From Syntrophomonadaceae bacterium (lineage in GTDB: Bacteria; Bacillota; Syntrophomonadia; Syntrophomonadales; Syntrophomonadaceae), in contig JAAYCK010000129.1 of assembly GCA_012729835.1 (NCBI GenBank), positions 1-59,095 on the forward strand: a DNA stretch of 59,095 bases, read 5' to 3'. Below are positions 7,278 to 16,687 of this stretch, piece after piece. Under the pieces are notes generated by a model. The model had not been told where the DNA came from. It did not search any database and worked only from the letters and a program-made list of their open reading frames with translations. The position numbers and the translations under genes are program-made. The stretch's first letter is position 1, and each line of letters opens with the position of its first letter.

Positions 7278-8621
7278 GTGAAAATCAGTGACGCGGAAGT
7301 ACTCGGTGCTCAAAAAACCTATACTATTCTGACCTATGGCTGCCAGATGAATGTCAGGGATTCTGAAATTATCGCGGGTATGCTCGAGGGTATTGGATAC
7401 ATTCGAACTCTTTCAATTGAAAACGCAGATTTAATTGTATTCAATACGTGCAGTGTCAGGCATTCAGCTGAAAATAAGGTGTTCGGCAAACTTGGTGAAG
7501 TTGCTCTAATGAAGAAGAAAAACCCTGATCTGCTGATAGCTTTGGGTGGATGTATGGCGCAATTGCCGGAAGTTAAACCGAGATTAAAAAAAAGCGGCGT
7601 TGACATAGTTTTTGGCACCCATAATATTCATGAGTTGCCCTTTTTAGTACAGGACGCGGCTGCCAAGCGAACTTATCATTACCAGGTATGGAGTGAAAAT
7701 AGTGAAGTCATCGAATACGAGAGATCGATCCGCCGACCAGGCGTTAGTGCTTTCATAAACATAATGTATGGGTGCAATAATTTTTGCGCCTACTGTATAG
7801 TCCCTCATACCAGAGGGCGAGAGAGAAGCCGGCACCCGGAAGAGATTATCAGAGAAACCAAAGAGATAGCCGAGGCTGGTTATAAAGAGATAACACTGCT
7901 GGGGCAGAATGTGAATTCTTATGGAAAAGGCCTGGATTCAGGGGTCGATTTTGCTGACTTATTACGGATGGTCAACGACGTGGATGGTATAGAACGCGTA
8001 CGCTTCACCACTTCGCATCCCAAGGATGTAAGCGATAAACTGATCCATAGCATAGCCAGCCTGAATAAGGTATGCGAGCATATCCATATGCCATTGCAGG
8101 CAGGAAACAATGAAGTCTTGCAGGCCATGAACCGCAAATATACCCGTGAACATTACCTGGAACTAGTCAATAAAGTACGTACTGAGATTCCCGGGGTAGC
8201 GATTACCAGTGATCTTATAGTCGGTTTTCCCGGAGAAACCGAGGAACAATTCGAAGATACGCTGGATATGGTAAAGAGGATCAGATTTGACGCGGCTTTT
8301 ACCTTTATGTATTCCATTCGCACCGGCACAAAAGCAGCTTCGATGGAAGCGCAGGTAAACCTGGAAGAAAAACGCCGCCGCCTGACTAAACTGAATCAGG
8401 TTCAATATCAGATAGCCGAAGAAATCAATCAGCAATGGGAAGGAAAGATCGCTGAGGTTTTAGTCGAAGGCACCAGCAAGACCAACCGGCAAAAAATGAC
8501 GGCTCGAACTCGAAGCAATCAAATAGTTATTTTTTCTGGAGATGAGGACTTAATAGGAAAACAAATTAATGTTAGAATAACTAAAGCAAAGACTTTTTCA
8601 CTTTTTGGTGAAATCGTATAA
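7278..8621 (+). CDS. miaB: tRNA-2-methylthio-N6-(isopentenyl)adenosine synthase
   Basis: The protein has 447 residues. The N-terminal UPF0004 domain has cysteines in YGCQMNVRDSE, NTCSVR and LGGCMAQ, which bind the auxiliary [4Fe-4S] cluster. The radical SAM motif YGCNNFCAYCIVPHTRGRER follows, and a C-terminal TRAM domain closes the protein. MiaB adds the methylthio group at C2 of i6A37 in tRNA, after MiaA has prenylated it; miaA is at 17501 in this same cluster. GTG 7278 is preferred to the upstream ATG 7227 because AGGTGG lies seven bases before it. Length and motifs are normal for MiaB rather than MtaB or RimO. Confidence 0.95.
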   Translation: MKISDAEVLGAQKTYTILTYGCQMNVRDSEIIAGMLEGIGYIRTLSIENADLIVFNTCSVRHSAENKVFGKLGEVALMKKKNPDLLIALGGCMAQLPEVKPRLKKSGVDIVFGTHNIHELPFLVQDAAAKRTYHYQVWSENSEVIEYERSIRRPGVSAFINIMYGCNNFCAYCIVPHTRGRERSRHPEEIIRETKEIAEAGYKEITLLGQNVNSYGKGLDSGVDFADLLRMVNDVDGIERVRFTTSHPKDVSDKLIHSIASLNKVCEHIHMPLQAGNNEVLQAMNRKYTREHYLELVNKVRTEIPGVAITSDLIVGFPGETEEQFEDTLDMVKRIRFDAAFTFMYSIRTGTKAASMEAQVNLEEKRRRLTKLNQVQYQIAEEINQQWEGKIAEVLVEGTSKTNRQKMTARTRSNQIVIFSGDEDLIGKQINVRITKAKTFSLFGEIV

Positions 8622-8654
8622 TTGATTGATTATTGATTTTAGGAGGAGCTTATT

Positions 8655-9032
8655 GTGCAAACTGAGGAAATTATCCATCTGGCTTTGGAGTTGGGAAATG
8701 CTATTGCAGAATCCAATGAGGCTGCTGAATTGAAAGCCATCCAACTAAAACTGGCCGACGATCCCGAGGCCTATGAACTCATTGTTAAATATCAGGATGT
8801 CCGTGAGAAGATTGAGAATAAGATAGAAGATGGTTTGACTATAACCAAGTCTGAAGAAGACCATATGGATATACTCGAACAGCAGCTCAATTCTAATACA
8901 ATGGTATTGGACCTGATTCAGGCCCAGGATAGATTCAATAACCTGATGCAGGCAATATTCTTTACTATTAATCAAGCAGTGTCAGGTGGTTGCTCCAGCG
9001 GCTGTGATTCCTGTGACGGGATGTGCAGCTAA
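8655..9032 (+). CDS. ylbF: YlbF/YmcA family regulator with C-terminal cysteine cluster (RicF-like)
   Basis: The 125-residue protein is mostly helical (DUF964) and ends with CSSGCDSCDGMC, a C-x3-C-x2-C-x3-C cluster. In Bacillus, YlbF (RicF) with YmcA and YaaT forms a complex carrying [4Fe-4S] clusters that affects RNase Y-dependent RNA processing, competence and sporulation. The cysteine tail points to RicF rather than the cysteine-poor relatives. GTG 8655 follows AGGAGGAGC. It sits directly behind miaB, 33 bases away, and before mutS, a common neighbourhood in Clostridia. Whether the complex partners exist cannot be seen here. Confidence 0.85.
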   Translation: MQTEEIIHLALELGNAIAESNEAAELKAIQLKLADDPEAYELIVKYQDVREKIENKIEDGLTITKSEEDHMDILEQQLNSNTMVLDLIQAQDRFNNLMQAIFFTINQAVSGGCSSGCDSCDGMCS

Positions 9033-9055
9033 CATAGATCCGTTTGGGGAGGAAG

Positions 9056-9103
9056 GACTTGACCGCTAAGACAAGTCTTATCTTGCTGGGTACTTAAGCA
9101 AGA
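9056..9103 (+). other. Two adjacent small hairpins between ylbF and mutS
   Basis: GACTTG (9056-9061) pairs with CAAGTC (9072-9077), and TCTTGCT (9081-9087) pairs with AGCAAGA (9097-9103). The pair may be part of the 3' end of ylbF mRNA or of a small leader. A minimal 12-codon frame (TTG 9060 to TAA 9096) with GGGGAGGA upstream overlaps them, but I would not call it a gene. Confidence 0.4.
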
Positions 9104-9143
9104 ATAAAGATTATGAAAATATTCTAAAAGGTAAGGCATAATT

Positions 9144-9190
9144 AAAGCCCGTTAATTTTCGTACCTTAGTGCGTGATTGAGCGGGCTTTT
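9144..9190 (+). terminator. Probable terminator between ylbF and mutS
   Basis: AAAGCCCG (9144-9151) pairs with CGGGCTTT (9182-9189), followed by one more T. The loop is long, about 30 bases, so efficiency may be partial. Confidence 0.6.
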
Positions 9191-9261
9191 GATAATGATG
9201 CAAAGAGATATCTGATAAACAATGACCCATAACATATCGGTTGTTCCTGGAGGAATATTCA

Positions 9262-11823
9262 ATGGTCCAGTATACTCCAATGCTGCAGCAGTATTTGCAG
9301 ATTAAAAATGACTATCCAGATACGATTCTATTCTTTCGGCTCGGAGATTTCTATGAGATGTTCTTTGAGGATGCCCGGATCGGATCCCGCGAACTGGAGA
9401 TCGTTCTAACTGCCCGGGACGGCGGAGAAGAAAAGGTACCTATGTGTGGTATTCCTTACCATGCGCTGGATAATTACCTGGCCAAACTGGTTTCTCGCGG
9501 TTTTAAGGTGGCTATTTGTGAGCAGGTAGAAGATCCCCGTGAAGCCAAAGGGGTAGTTAGGCGAGAGGTTACCCGGGTAGTAACCCCGGGAACGGTTTTA
9601 GAAGCTGGGTTACTAGAGGACAATCGCAATAATTACTTAGCAGCCGTAATCGAGGAAAATGAAATTATCGGTCTAGCCTGGGCAGATATCTCAACCGGAG
9701 AATTCCGGGTAAGCGAGCTGGAGGGGCCCGCTGCCGTTTCGCGGCTTAAAAGCCAGCTGCAGAGATTATCACCAGCCGAATGCTTGATCAGGGAGTGGAA
9801 TGGTCTTATAGCCGATACCGCCATCGATAACTGGCCAGAACGACTAAAGCTTAGTATTATAAACGACTCGGCCCTTAACGTGGATAGAGCGCGCCAGATT
9901 CTCCTCAAACATTTCCGGGCTGCTTCCTTGGAAGGCTTTGGACTGAAGGATTATACTTCCGGCACCATTGCTGCCGCAGCTATTGTTCTATTTATCGATG
10001 AGACCTGCAAGACCAACCTGAAACACCTGACCAGCCTGGGGGTTTACCTGGATCGTGATTACATGGAGATCGACTATTCCAGTCGTCGAAACCTTGAACT
10101 TAATGCAAGTTTACGCGAAGGTAAGCGTGAAGGTTCACTGCTGGGGATCTTGGACAACTGCGCTACTGCCATGGGAAAGCGTACCATTCGAAAGTGGATG
10201 GAACAACCGCTGCTGGATATCGACAAGATAACCAGTCGCCAGGATGCAATTGCCGAACTACTGGAGAACATGTCACTGCGCGGGCAAATTAAAATTGGCT
10301 TATCGGCTATATATGATCTGGAACGGATAGCAGCGCGGATCGGAGCTGACCTGGCTAGCCCGCGGGATCTTCTTGCTCTAAGAGACTCTATAGCTGCGGT
10401 CCATGATCTGGCCAATATCATCGTGGATTGCCATAGTTCTTTATTGAAAGAGATAGCCGGCCTGGATCGTTTGGACGATATCTATGTACTGTTGGAACGA
10501 TCAATTAAAGAGGAGGCTCCTCTAACCGTCCGCGAGGGCAATATAATAAAAACCGGATATCATCCAGAGATAGATGAGCTTCGCAGCCTATCGCATGAGG
10601 GATCGCAATGGCTGATCGATTTTGAGAACCGTGAAAAGCAGCGCACCGGCATTAAATATCTCAAGGTCGGTTTTAACAAAGTATATGGTTATTACATTGA
10701 AATCAGTAAATCCAGCCTGTCACAGGTGCCGCCAGATTATTACCGTAAACAGACATTGGTAAACAATGAACGCTTTATCTGTGAAGAGTTAAAAACCTAT
10801 GAAGAAAAGATATTAGGGGCACGCGAGAAACTCTACAACCTTGAATATGATGAATTCATAATAATCCGCGATTCACTGGTAGGTCATTTAGGGCGCATAT
10901 TAGAAACTGCATCACATGTAGCAGCCCTTGACGTTTTGCACAATCTGGCTGAAAAGGCTTACTTAAATGATTACCGCCGACCAGTGGTGGATCTGAGTAC
11001 AGACATTGCGATACATAACGGACGACATCCAGTGGTCGAACACACCCTGCGAGATGGTCGTTTTGTACCTAATGACCTCCACCTTCATAATGATCAGTGT
11101 TTTGCCATCATAACCGGCCCGAATATGGGAGGGAAGAGCACCTTCATGCGCCAGACCGCCCTCATAATTATCATGGCCCAGATGGGGTCCTATATACCAG
11201 CTGAGAGTGCCCGCATCGGATTAGTAGAACAGGTATTCACCCGGGTAGGGGCGGCTGACGATTTGGCAGCTGGTCAGAGCACCTTTATGGTCGAGATGGT
11301 TGAAGTGGCAAATATACTGAACAATGCACGCAAAAATAGTCTGATTATCCTGGATGAGATCGGACGCGGCACCAGCACATACGATGGTCTTAGCATTGCT
11401 CAGGCGGTTGCCGAATACATACACCGAAACATCGGTGCTCGTACGTTGTTTGCTACCCATTATCACGAGATAACTGCTCTGGCCGATCACTTGCCCGGTA
11501 TATTCAATTTAGCGGTTTCGGTGTTGGAGAAAAATGACACCGTGGTTTTTCTAAAAAAGGTCTTGCCCGGGAAAGCTGACAAGAGCTACGGATTGCATGT
11601 AGCCTCGCTGGCTGGGGTACCGGAAGCTGTAGTAACAAGAGGGCAAGAATTGCTGGAGAACCTGGAAACGGCCCCGGCCAAGCCAAGGAAAAGAGTGGTG
11701 CAACCTGGCTTATTCACTCAGGAGGATAGTGTAACCCAGGAACTCAGGGATCTCAATCCAGATAATCTGAGTCCACGGGAAGCACTTGATCTGATATATC
11801 GCTGGAAAGAGCTGCAAAAGTAG
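9262..11823 (+). CDS. mutS: DNA mismatch repair protein MutS
   Basis: The protein has 853 residues. The N-terminal mismatch-recognition motif FYEMF (in LFFRLGDFYEMFFEDA) holds the conserved Phe and Glu. The ATPase has Walker A TGPNMGGKSTF and Walker B LDEIGRGTST, and a C-terminal helix-turn-helix region ends in REALDLIYRWKEL. It binds mispaired bases and recruits MutL, encoded at 14882. The ATG at 9262 has GGAGGA ten bases upstream; the TTG at 9241 is in frame but less likely. Length is typical of MutS1 and not MutS2. Confidence 0.97.
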   Translation: MVQYTPMLQQYLQIKNDYPDTILFFRLGDFYEMFFEDARIGSRELEIVLTARDGGEEKVPMCGIPYHALDNYLAKLVSRGFKVAICEQVEDPREAKGVVRREVTRVVTPGTVLEAGLLEDNRNNYLAAVIEENEIIGLAWADISTGEFRVSELEGPAAVSRLKSQLQRLSPAECLIREWNGLIADTAIDNWPERLKLSIINDSALNVDRARQILLKHFRAASLEGFGLKDYTSGTIAAAAIVLFIDETCKTNLKHLTSLGVYLDRDYMEIDYSSRRNLELNASLREGKREGSLLGILDNCATAMGKRTIRKWMEQPLLDIDKITSRQDAIAELLENMSLRGQIKIGLSAIYDLERIAARIGADLASPRDLLALRDSIAAVHDLANIIVDCHSSLLKEIAGLDRLDDIYVLLERSIKEEAPLTVREGNIIKTGYHPEIDELRSLSHEGSQWLIDFENREKQRTGIKYLKVGFNKVYGYYIEISKSSLSQVPPDYYRKQTLVNNERFICEELKTYEEKILGAREKLYNLEYDEFIIIRDSLVGHLGRILETASHVAALDVLHNLAEKAYLNDYRRPVVDLSTDIAIHNGRHPVVEHTLRDGRFVPNDLHLHNDQCFAIITGPNMGGKSTFMRQTALIIIMAQMGSYIPAESARIGLVEQVFTRVGAADDLAAGQSTFMVEMVEVANILNNARKNSLIILDEIGRGTSTYDGLSIAQAVAEYIHRNIGARTLFATHYHEITALADHLPGIFNLAVSVLEKNDTVVFLKKVLPGKADKSYGLHVASLAGVPEAVVTRGQELLENLETAPAKPRKRVVQPGLFTQEDSVTQELRDLNPDNLSPREALDLIYRWKELQK

Positions 11824-11854
11824 GGAAGGCAATTCGGAATGGAGGTGGCCCTGA

Positions 11855-13537
11855 TTGCTGATTGGAATTGATGTGGGAGGAACCTATACTGATGGCGTTA
11901 TTTTTGATCAGGGTGAAATTAAAGCGAGCACTAAAGCATCCACGGACAGTGAAGACATCAAAGGCAGTGTTCTAAGAGTCCTGGAACAACTCCTGGGAGC
12001 AAGGAATCCCCAGGACATTCAGAGAGTGGTCCTGGGGACGACTCTGGTTACCAACATATTAGCAACTGGAAGGGGAGAACCTGCAGGACTGCTGCTATTA
12101 CCCGGCTATGGTTTGCCTCATGATGCGTATAGTATATCGCCACATACCTGGTATCTCAAAGGCGCAGTTGATTTTCGCGGACGTGAGATAGAACCACTGG
12201 ATCAAAAGGAATTGGCCGAAGCCCTTCGGGCCATCAGCGCTAAAGGATTGAGCCGAGTTGCGGTGGCAGCCAAATTCGCCAATCGGAATAGTAAACATGA
12301 ACAGGAAATAAGAGAATATATACTGGAAAACTATCCGGATATCAAAGTGTCAATTAGCTCCGAGGTATCTGGCAAGCTCAACTTTCCCCGCCGGGCAGTG
12401 ACTACCTATTTTACTGCCATGACTCTCAGCGAGTGGAATAAATTTGCTGACGAGATAGAATCTGCCCTGCAGCAAAGGGGAATAGATACATCGGCAGATA
12501 TTCTTAAGGCTGATGGCGGCACCGTTTCACTAGCTTCTTCGCGTATTATGCCCTGCGAAACTGTTTTCTCCGGACCGGCAGCCAGTACCATGGGGGCGTT
12601 GGCCTTGAACCGCGATAAATTAAACTCTGTGGTTATAGACGTGGGCGGCACTACCTCAGATATATCATTAATCATCGATGGCGAACCTCTGTATGCTGCC
12701 AAGGGGGCAGTAATTGAGAATCACCTGACGCATGTTAACGCCTTTGCAGTTCGTTCACTGGCTTTGGGCGGTGATAGTCCTATAATCGTCGTAAATGGTA
12801 TCCCAGAATTATCCCCAATACGGCAGGGACCAGCCGCCTGCTTCGGAGGTCAAGTCCCTACCGTTATCGATGCATTTAATATCCACTATGCATTAAATAT
12901 CGGGGATGCTGAGGCATCACAAGTCAAACTAGCCAGTATGGCAGGCGATCATGCTCTAAGTCTTGATCAGATGACTGCAGTGATTGTGGAAAAGGTCACT
13001 GAGCGTTTGATGAAGGCTATAGAGGAGATGTTTAGCCAATGGGAGAAGGAGCCCGCATATAAAGTCTGGGAGGTCATCCATCGGCGCAAATTCGAATTAC
13101 AGCAGTTGATTGGCATCGGGGCTGCTGCTGAAGCTATTTTGCCTCCTCTGGCGGAAAGGATGGGCGTGCATCTTTTTATGCATAAGTATTCGGCGGTGGC
13201 TAATGCCCTTGGAGCCAGTGTGGTACGTCCCACACTCAGCGTACAGGTGCATGTTGATACTGCGGCTAATATCTGTACGATAGATCCCGGGGGAAAACAG
13301 GCACCACTGCCGCAGGGTGCCAAAACTCAATTAGAGGATGTCAAGGCATTGGCCTGTAAATACCTGGTGGGGATCGGCGGTGAACGTGGCATGGGCGATT
13401 ATACCGGCGAATACAAGTTTTTTATGCAAGAACAATTTAACACCATCAGAGGATACAGCGGTTCTGGAAAACTGTTCGATGTGGGTGTCCAGGTCAAGCC
13501 TGGATTTATAAAAGAATACAAGGGGGTGAGATCATGA
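11855..13537 (+). CDS. Hydantoinase/oxoprolinase family protein (HyuA-like)
   Basis: The 560-residue protein starts MLIGIDVGGTYTDGVIF and has a second phosphate-binding signature VIDVGGTTSDISLIIDG, the ASKHA-like ATPase core of hydantoinase A / 5-oxoprolinase enzymes. Members hydrolyse cyclic amides such as hydantoins or 5-oxoproline with ATP; related proteins are acetone or acetophenone carboxylase subunits. No HyuB partner follows, so the substrate is open. The TTG at 11855 has GGAGGTGG upstream. It overlaps the HDAC-family gene by four bases, so the two are translationally coupled. Their position between mutS and mutL is odd for metabolic enzymes. Confidence 0.85.
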   Translation: MLIGIDVGGTYTDGVIFDQGEIKASTKASTDSEDIKGSVLRVLEQLLGARNPQDIQRVVLGTTLVTNILATGRGEPAGLLLLPGYGLPHDAYSISPHTWYLKGAVDFRGREIEPLDQKELAEALRAISAKGLSRVAVAAKFANRNSKHEQEIREYILENYPDIKVSISSEVSGKLNFPRRAVTTYFTAMTLSEWNKFADEIESALQQRGIDTSADILKADGGTVSLASSRIMPCETVFSGPAASTMGALALNRDKLNSVVIDVGGTTSDISLIIDGEPLYAAKGAVIENHLTHVNAFAVRSLALGGDSPIIVVNGIPELSPIRQGPAACFGGQVPTVIDAFNIHYALNIGDAEASQVKLASMAGDHALSLDQMTAVIVEKVTERLMKAIEEMFSQWEKEPAYKVWEVIHRRKFELQQLIGIGAAAEAILPPLAERMGVHLFMHKYSAVANALGASVVRPTLSVQVHVDTAANICTIDPGGKQAPLPQGAKTQLEDVKALACKYLVGIGGERGMGDYTGEYKFFMQEQFNTIRGYSGSGKLFDVGVQVKPGFIKEYKGVRS

Positions 13538-14880
13538 AACCAACTGGAATTTTGTTTTTTCCTGCGTTTGACTGGGCTATCAGTCCAACCCACCCCGAGC
13601 GAGAAGAGCGTTTGCTCTATACTCGGGACCAGATTTTTGAGGAAGGAATCATGGATCTCCCTCAGATACGCGAATATGAGCCGGGTATTGCCAGTCATAG
13701 CGATGTAGCACGTTTGCACTTCTGCATACCAGATGTAGCTGCGCAGGTGACCGAGGCGCATCTGATCTCGGCTGGTTCGTCTCTGCGGATAGCTGATGCG
13801 GTTATGCAAGGTGAAGTACGTAATGGCTTCGCCATAGTAAGACCCCCGGGACATCATTCCATGACAGTTAGTCATGGGAACCGCGGCTTCTGCAATATCA
13901 ACAACGAAGCCATATTGGTGGAATACCTCCGTCATAAGTACAATATAAAAAAGGTGGCAATTGTTGATACCGATGTTCACCACGGTGATGGCACCCAGGA
14001 GATATTTTGGGATGATCCGGACGTCTTATTTATTTCTTTTCATCAGGATGGACGCACTCTGTATCCCGGCAGCGGATTTCTTGATGAATTGGGAGGACCG
14101 CTGGCCTACGGTACTACTATTAATCTGCCGTTGCGGCCGCGTACCACTGATACCGGAATCCTTTATGCACTGGATGAATTAATAATGCCGCTCTTGGATG
14201 AGTTTAAGCCTGAGATCGTCATAAATTCGGCAGGGCAGGACAACCACTATACCGATCCCCTGGCTGATATGGCCTTTACTGCCCAGGGGTATGCTAAACT
14301 AAATTCGCGCCTGGCACCGGATATCGCCGTGCTGGAAGGCGGGTACTCGGTAGAGACAGCCCTTCCCTATATCAATATGGGCCTCATCATGGCTATGGCC
14401 GGGATGGATTACAGCTCTCTTCGAGAACCGGATTTCAACCCTGTACGCTTTCAGGAGTCCTCGGGCAATCTGGAATATATTAAACAGATGGTGGACCGGC
14501 AGCTTAATGCTTTCCGCCACCGGGAAGAAGTAATAAATGCCAACCGCAAAAAGGGCGATGATTTCTTCAAGAGTCAACGCAGCATATTTTATGATACCGA
14601 GTATATATCGGAAGACCAACGCATCAGCCTGAGAAACTGCAACAAATGCGGGGGATTCCGAATTATTGATTCAAGTGCTCAGCATCATGATGGTAAGTAC
14701 TACACGGCTTATTGCATATCAGTGCCATTCTGGGCCTGTGATGGATGCCAGCAGGAAGCTCGATCGTTATATGCTGATGTACTGCGCAAAACACCCAACC
14801 GGCAGGTTTTCTTACAGGACCGCCCTGCCAATCAGTTCCGCTGCTATGATGTGGAAACAGAAAAGGAAACGATTTTGTAG
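13534..14880 (+). CDS. Histone-deacetylase-family amidohydrolase with C-terminal Cys4 segment
   Basis: The protein has 448 residues. The HDAC fold is marked by RPPGHHSM (catalytic His 107-108), NINNEA, VDTDVHHGDG (zinc ligands Asp147 and His149), an Asp at 236 in AGQDNH and GGY at 269-271. Such bacterial proteins deacetylate acetyl-polyamines, acetyl-lysine or similar amides. After residue 360 an extra segment with C369, C372, C402 and C405 forms two CxxC-type pairs and probably binds zinc; this is not part of standard HDAC enzymes. It overlaps the hydantoinase gene by four bases and ends one base before the mutL start codon. Both upstream enzymes cleave amide bonds, so a shared pathway is possible. 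Confidence 0.88.
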   Translation: MKPTGILFFPAFDWAISPTHPEREERLLYTRDQIFEEGIMDLPQIREYEPGIASHSDVARLHFCIPDVAAQVTEAHLISAGSSLRIADAVMQGEVRNGFAIVRPPGHHSMTVSHGNRGFCNINNEAILVEYLRHKYNIKKVAIVDTDVHHGDGTQEIFWDDPDVLFISFHQDGRTLYPGSGFLDELGGPLAYGTTINLPLRPRTTDTGILYALDELIMPLLDEFKPEIVINSAGQDNHYTDPLADMAFTAQGYAKLNSRLAPDIAVLEGGYSVETALPYINMGLIMAMAGMDYSSLREPDFNPVRFQESSGNLEYIKQMVDRQLNAFRHREEVINANRKKGDDFFKSQRSIFYDTEYISEDQRISLRNCNKCGGFRIIDSSAQHHDGKYYTAYCISVPFWACDGCQQEARSLYADVLRKTPNRQVFLQDRPANQFRCYDVETEKETIL

Positions 14881-14881
14881 T

Positions 14882-16684
14882 ATGCCGATTAGACTGCTTG
14901 ATGATAAGTTAATAAACAAGATAGCAGCTGGAGAGGTCATAGAAAAACCAGCTTCAGTAGTAAAAGAACTGGTGGAGAATGCTCTGGATGCTGGCGCCAG
15001 CGCAATCAAGGTTACAATCGCTGGCGGAGGCCTGCAGCTGATTGATATCGAAGATGACGGCAGCGGACTGAACTATGATGAGATTCCGCTGGCTTTTCTA
15101 CGCCATGCCACCAGTAAATTGAGTGCTGAGGCAGATCTGTTTGATATTAACACTATGGGGTTCAGAGGAGAGGCTCTGCCGAGTATAGCCTCAGTATCCC
15201 GGATAGAGGTTTTTTCCAAGGCATATTACAGCGAAGGGGTCTATGCCAGACTGGAAGCGGGCAATATGGAAGAGATCATGAATTATCCGTGTCCGGAAGG
15301 GACCCGTATGGTTATTAAAGACTTGTTTTTCAATACCCCGGCCCGTAAAAAATTTATGAAATCACCGGTAAGTGAAGGCAATGCGGTGTATGACACCATT
15401 GTCAAATATGCTCTGGCCCGTCCCGATGTATGCTTCACCTTCAGCAACGATAAAAAGACTTTCTTCAAAACTCCAGGCAACGGACGTCTGCGTGAAACAG
15501 CGGTGGCTCTGTTCGGAGCCGATTATGCCGGACACCTCATAGAAATAGAACACAGCTATGAGGCTACCAGTTTGCATGGATTGATAGGAGCCCCGGAACT
15601 GACCAGGGCTAACAGGAAACATGAATTTTTTTGTGTAAACCGTCGCCCGGTGCGCAGCCCGATGGTTTATCGCGCGCTTGACGCTGCCTATGCCGGATTT
15701 CTGCTCACACGTGAATACCCGGTGGTTATGCTAAACTTAAGCTTACCCACCAATACCATAGATGTGAATGTGCATCCGCAAAAGAATGAGATCCGTTTTC
15801 AGGATGAAAAAGCCATCTTTGATTATATCTATGGAGTACTGCGAGAACGCTTGAAAGGGGCGGACTTCAGTCCACGGCAAATACCGATTTCCGAAGGTTT
15901 AAGTCTGCAGCGTCAAGCTGGATATTATACAAATAATATATCAAACATGGTAGCTGAGGGAGAGCTTCCGCTATCATTCCGAGAAAATAAGGTATGGGGG
16001 TTGGGAACCTCCGGAGATAAAACAATGTTTAGGGACTCCCGACGACTTGATAGCAGCGATAACACTCCAAATGTATATCTAAGTACACCATCTGCTGAGA
16101 GCGATACCCTGAGTATTGAGCCCGGCCAAGAGTTGCAGATCATTGGTCAGACACTCAATTCCTACATTCTGATCGAGGCGGGGAACAGCTTATGGCTGAT
16201 AGACCAGCATGCTGCCCATGAAAGAATCATATATTCCGGGCTCCTGGAAGCAGTGGCCATTAAGGACGAACCGTCACAGATACTGGCTTTGCCGCTGACT
16301 CTGGAACTCTCCACCCGGGATATGGATAATGTAGAGAAGCATACGCACTTATTCGAGGAACTTGGTTTCCATGTTGAAGCGCTGGGACCCAATACCCTTG
16401 CCGTTAGGTCGGCACCGGCATTGATATCCGGCAGTGAGGATGAAGTAATTGCCGAGATATTAGATGCCATCGAGGAACGAGGACAGGTAAACATAAAAGA
16501 GAAAGCCCTGGCACTAATGGCCTGCAAGAAAGCGATAAAGGCCGGAGAGAGACTAAACTTCAATCAAATGGAAAGGTTGGTCATTGACCTTTTGTCCAGT
16601 AGTGATTATAAGAACTGTCCGCATGGCAGACCTACCATGATGAAGTTGAGCCACCGGGATCTTGATCGCATGTTTAAAAGGTAA
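14882..16684 (+). CDS. mutL: DNA mismatch repair protein MutL
   Basis: The protein has 600 residues. The N-terminal GHKL ATPase begins MPIRLLDDKLINKIAAGEVI and carries ELVENALDAGA, DDGSGL and GFRGEALPSI. The C-terminal dimerisation/endonuclease domain contains QHAAHERI, ACKKAIKAGERL and CPHGRPTM, the metal-binding and beta-clamp-type motifs of MutL with nicking activity, as in Firmicutes that lack MutH. The same frame extends upstream to 14666 but that part lies over the HDAC gene in another frame and has no ribosome site, so ATG 14882, one base past the HDAC stop, is chosen. Translation is probably coupled. Confidence 0.96.
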   Translation: MPIRLLDDKLINKIAAGEVIEKPASVVKELVENALDAGASAIKVTIAGGGLQLIDIEDDGSGLNYDEIPLAFLRHATSKLSAEADLFDINTMGFRGEALPSIASVSRIEVFSKAYYSEGVYARLEAGNMEEIMNYPCPEGTRMVIKDLFFNTPARKKFMKSPVSEGNAVYDTIVKYALARPDVCFTFSNDKKTFFKTPGNGRLRETAVALFGADYAGHLIEIEHSYEATSLHGLIGAPELTRANRKHEFFCVNRRPVRSPMVYRALDAAYAGFLLTREYPVVMLNLSLPTNTIDVNVHPQKNEIRFQDEKAIFDYIYGVLRERLKGADFSPRQIPISEGLSLQRQAGYYTNNISNMVAEGELPLSFRENKVWGLGTSGDKTMFRDSRRLDSSDNTPNVYLSTPSAESDTLSIEPGQELQIIGQTLNSYILIEAGNSLWLIDQHAAHERIIYSGLLEAVAIKDEPSQILALPLTLELSTRDMDNVEKHTHLFEELGFHVEALGPNTLAVRSAPALISGSEDEVIAEILDAIEERGQVNIKEKALALMACKKAIKAGERLNFNQMERLVIDLLSSSDYKNCPHGRPTMMKLSHRDLDRMFKR

Positions 16685-16687
16685 CAT

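Noticed and set aside
13399-13983. Minus-strand 194-codon ORF across hydantoinase and HDAC genes
   Set aside because: It overlaps two conserved genes with strong motifs; no recognisable domain.
14666-14881. Long N-terminal extension of mutL
   Set aside because: It lies over the HDAC coding region in another frame and lacks a ribosome site; MutL proteins start at MPIRLLDDKLI.
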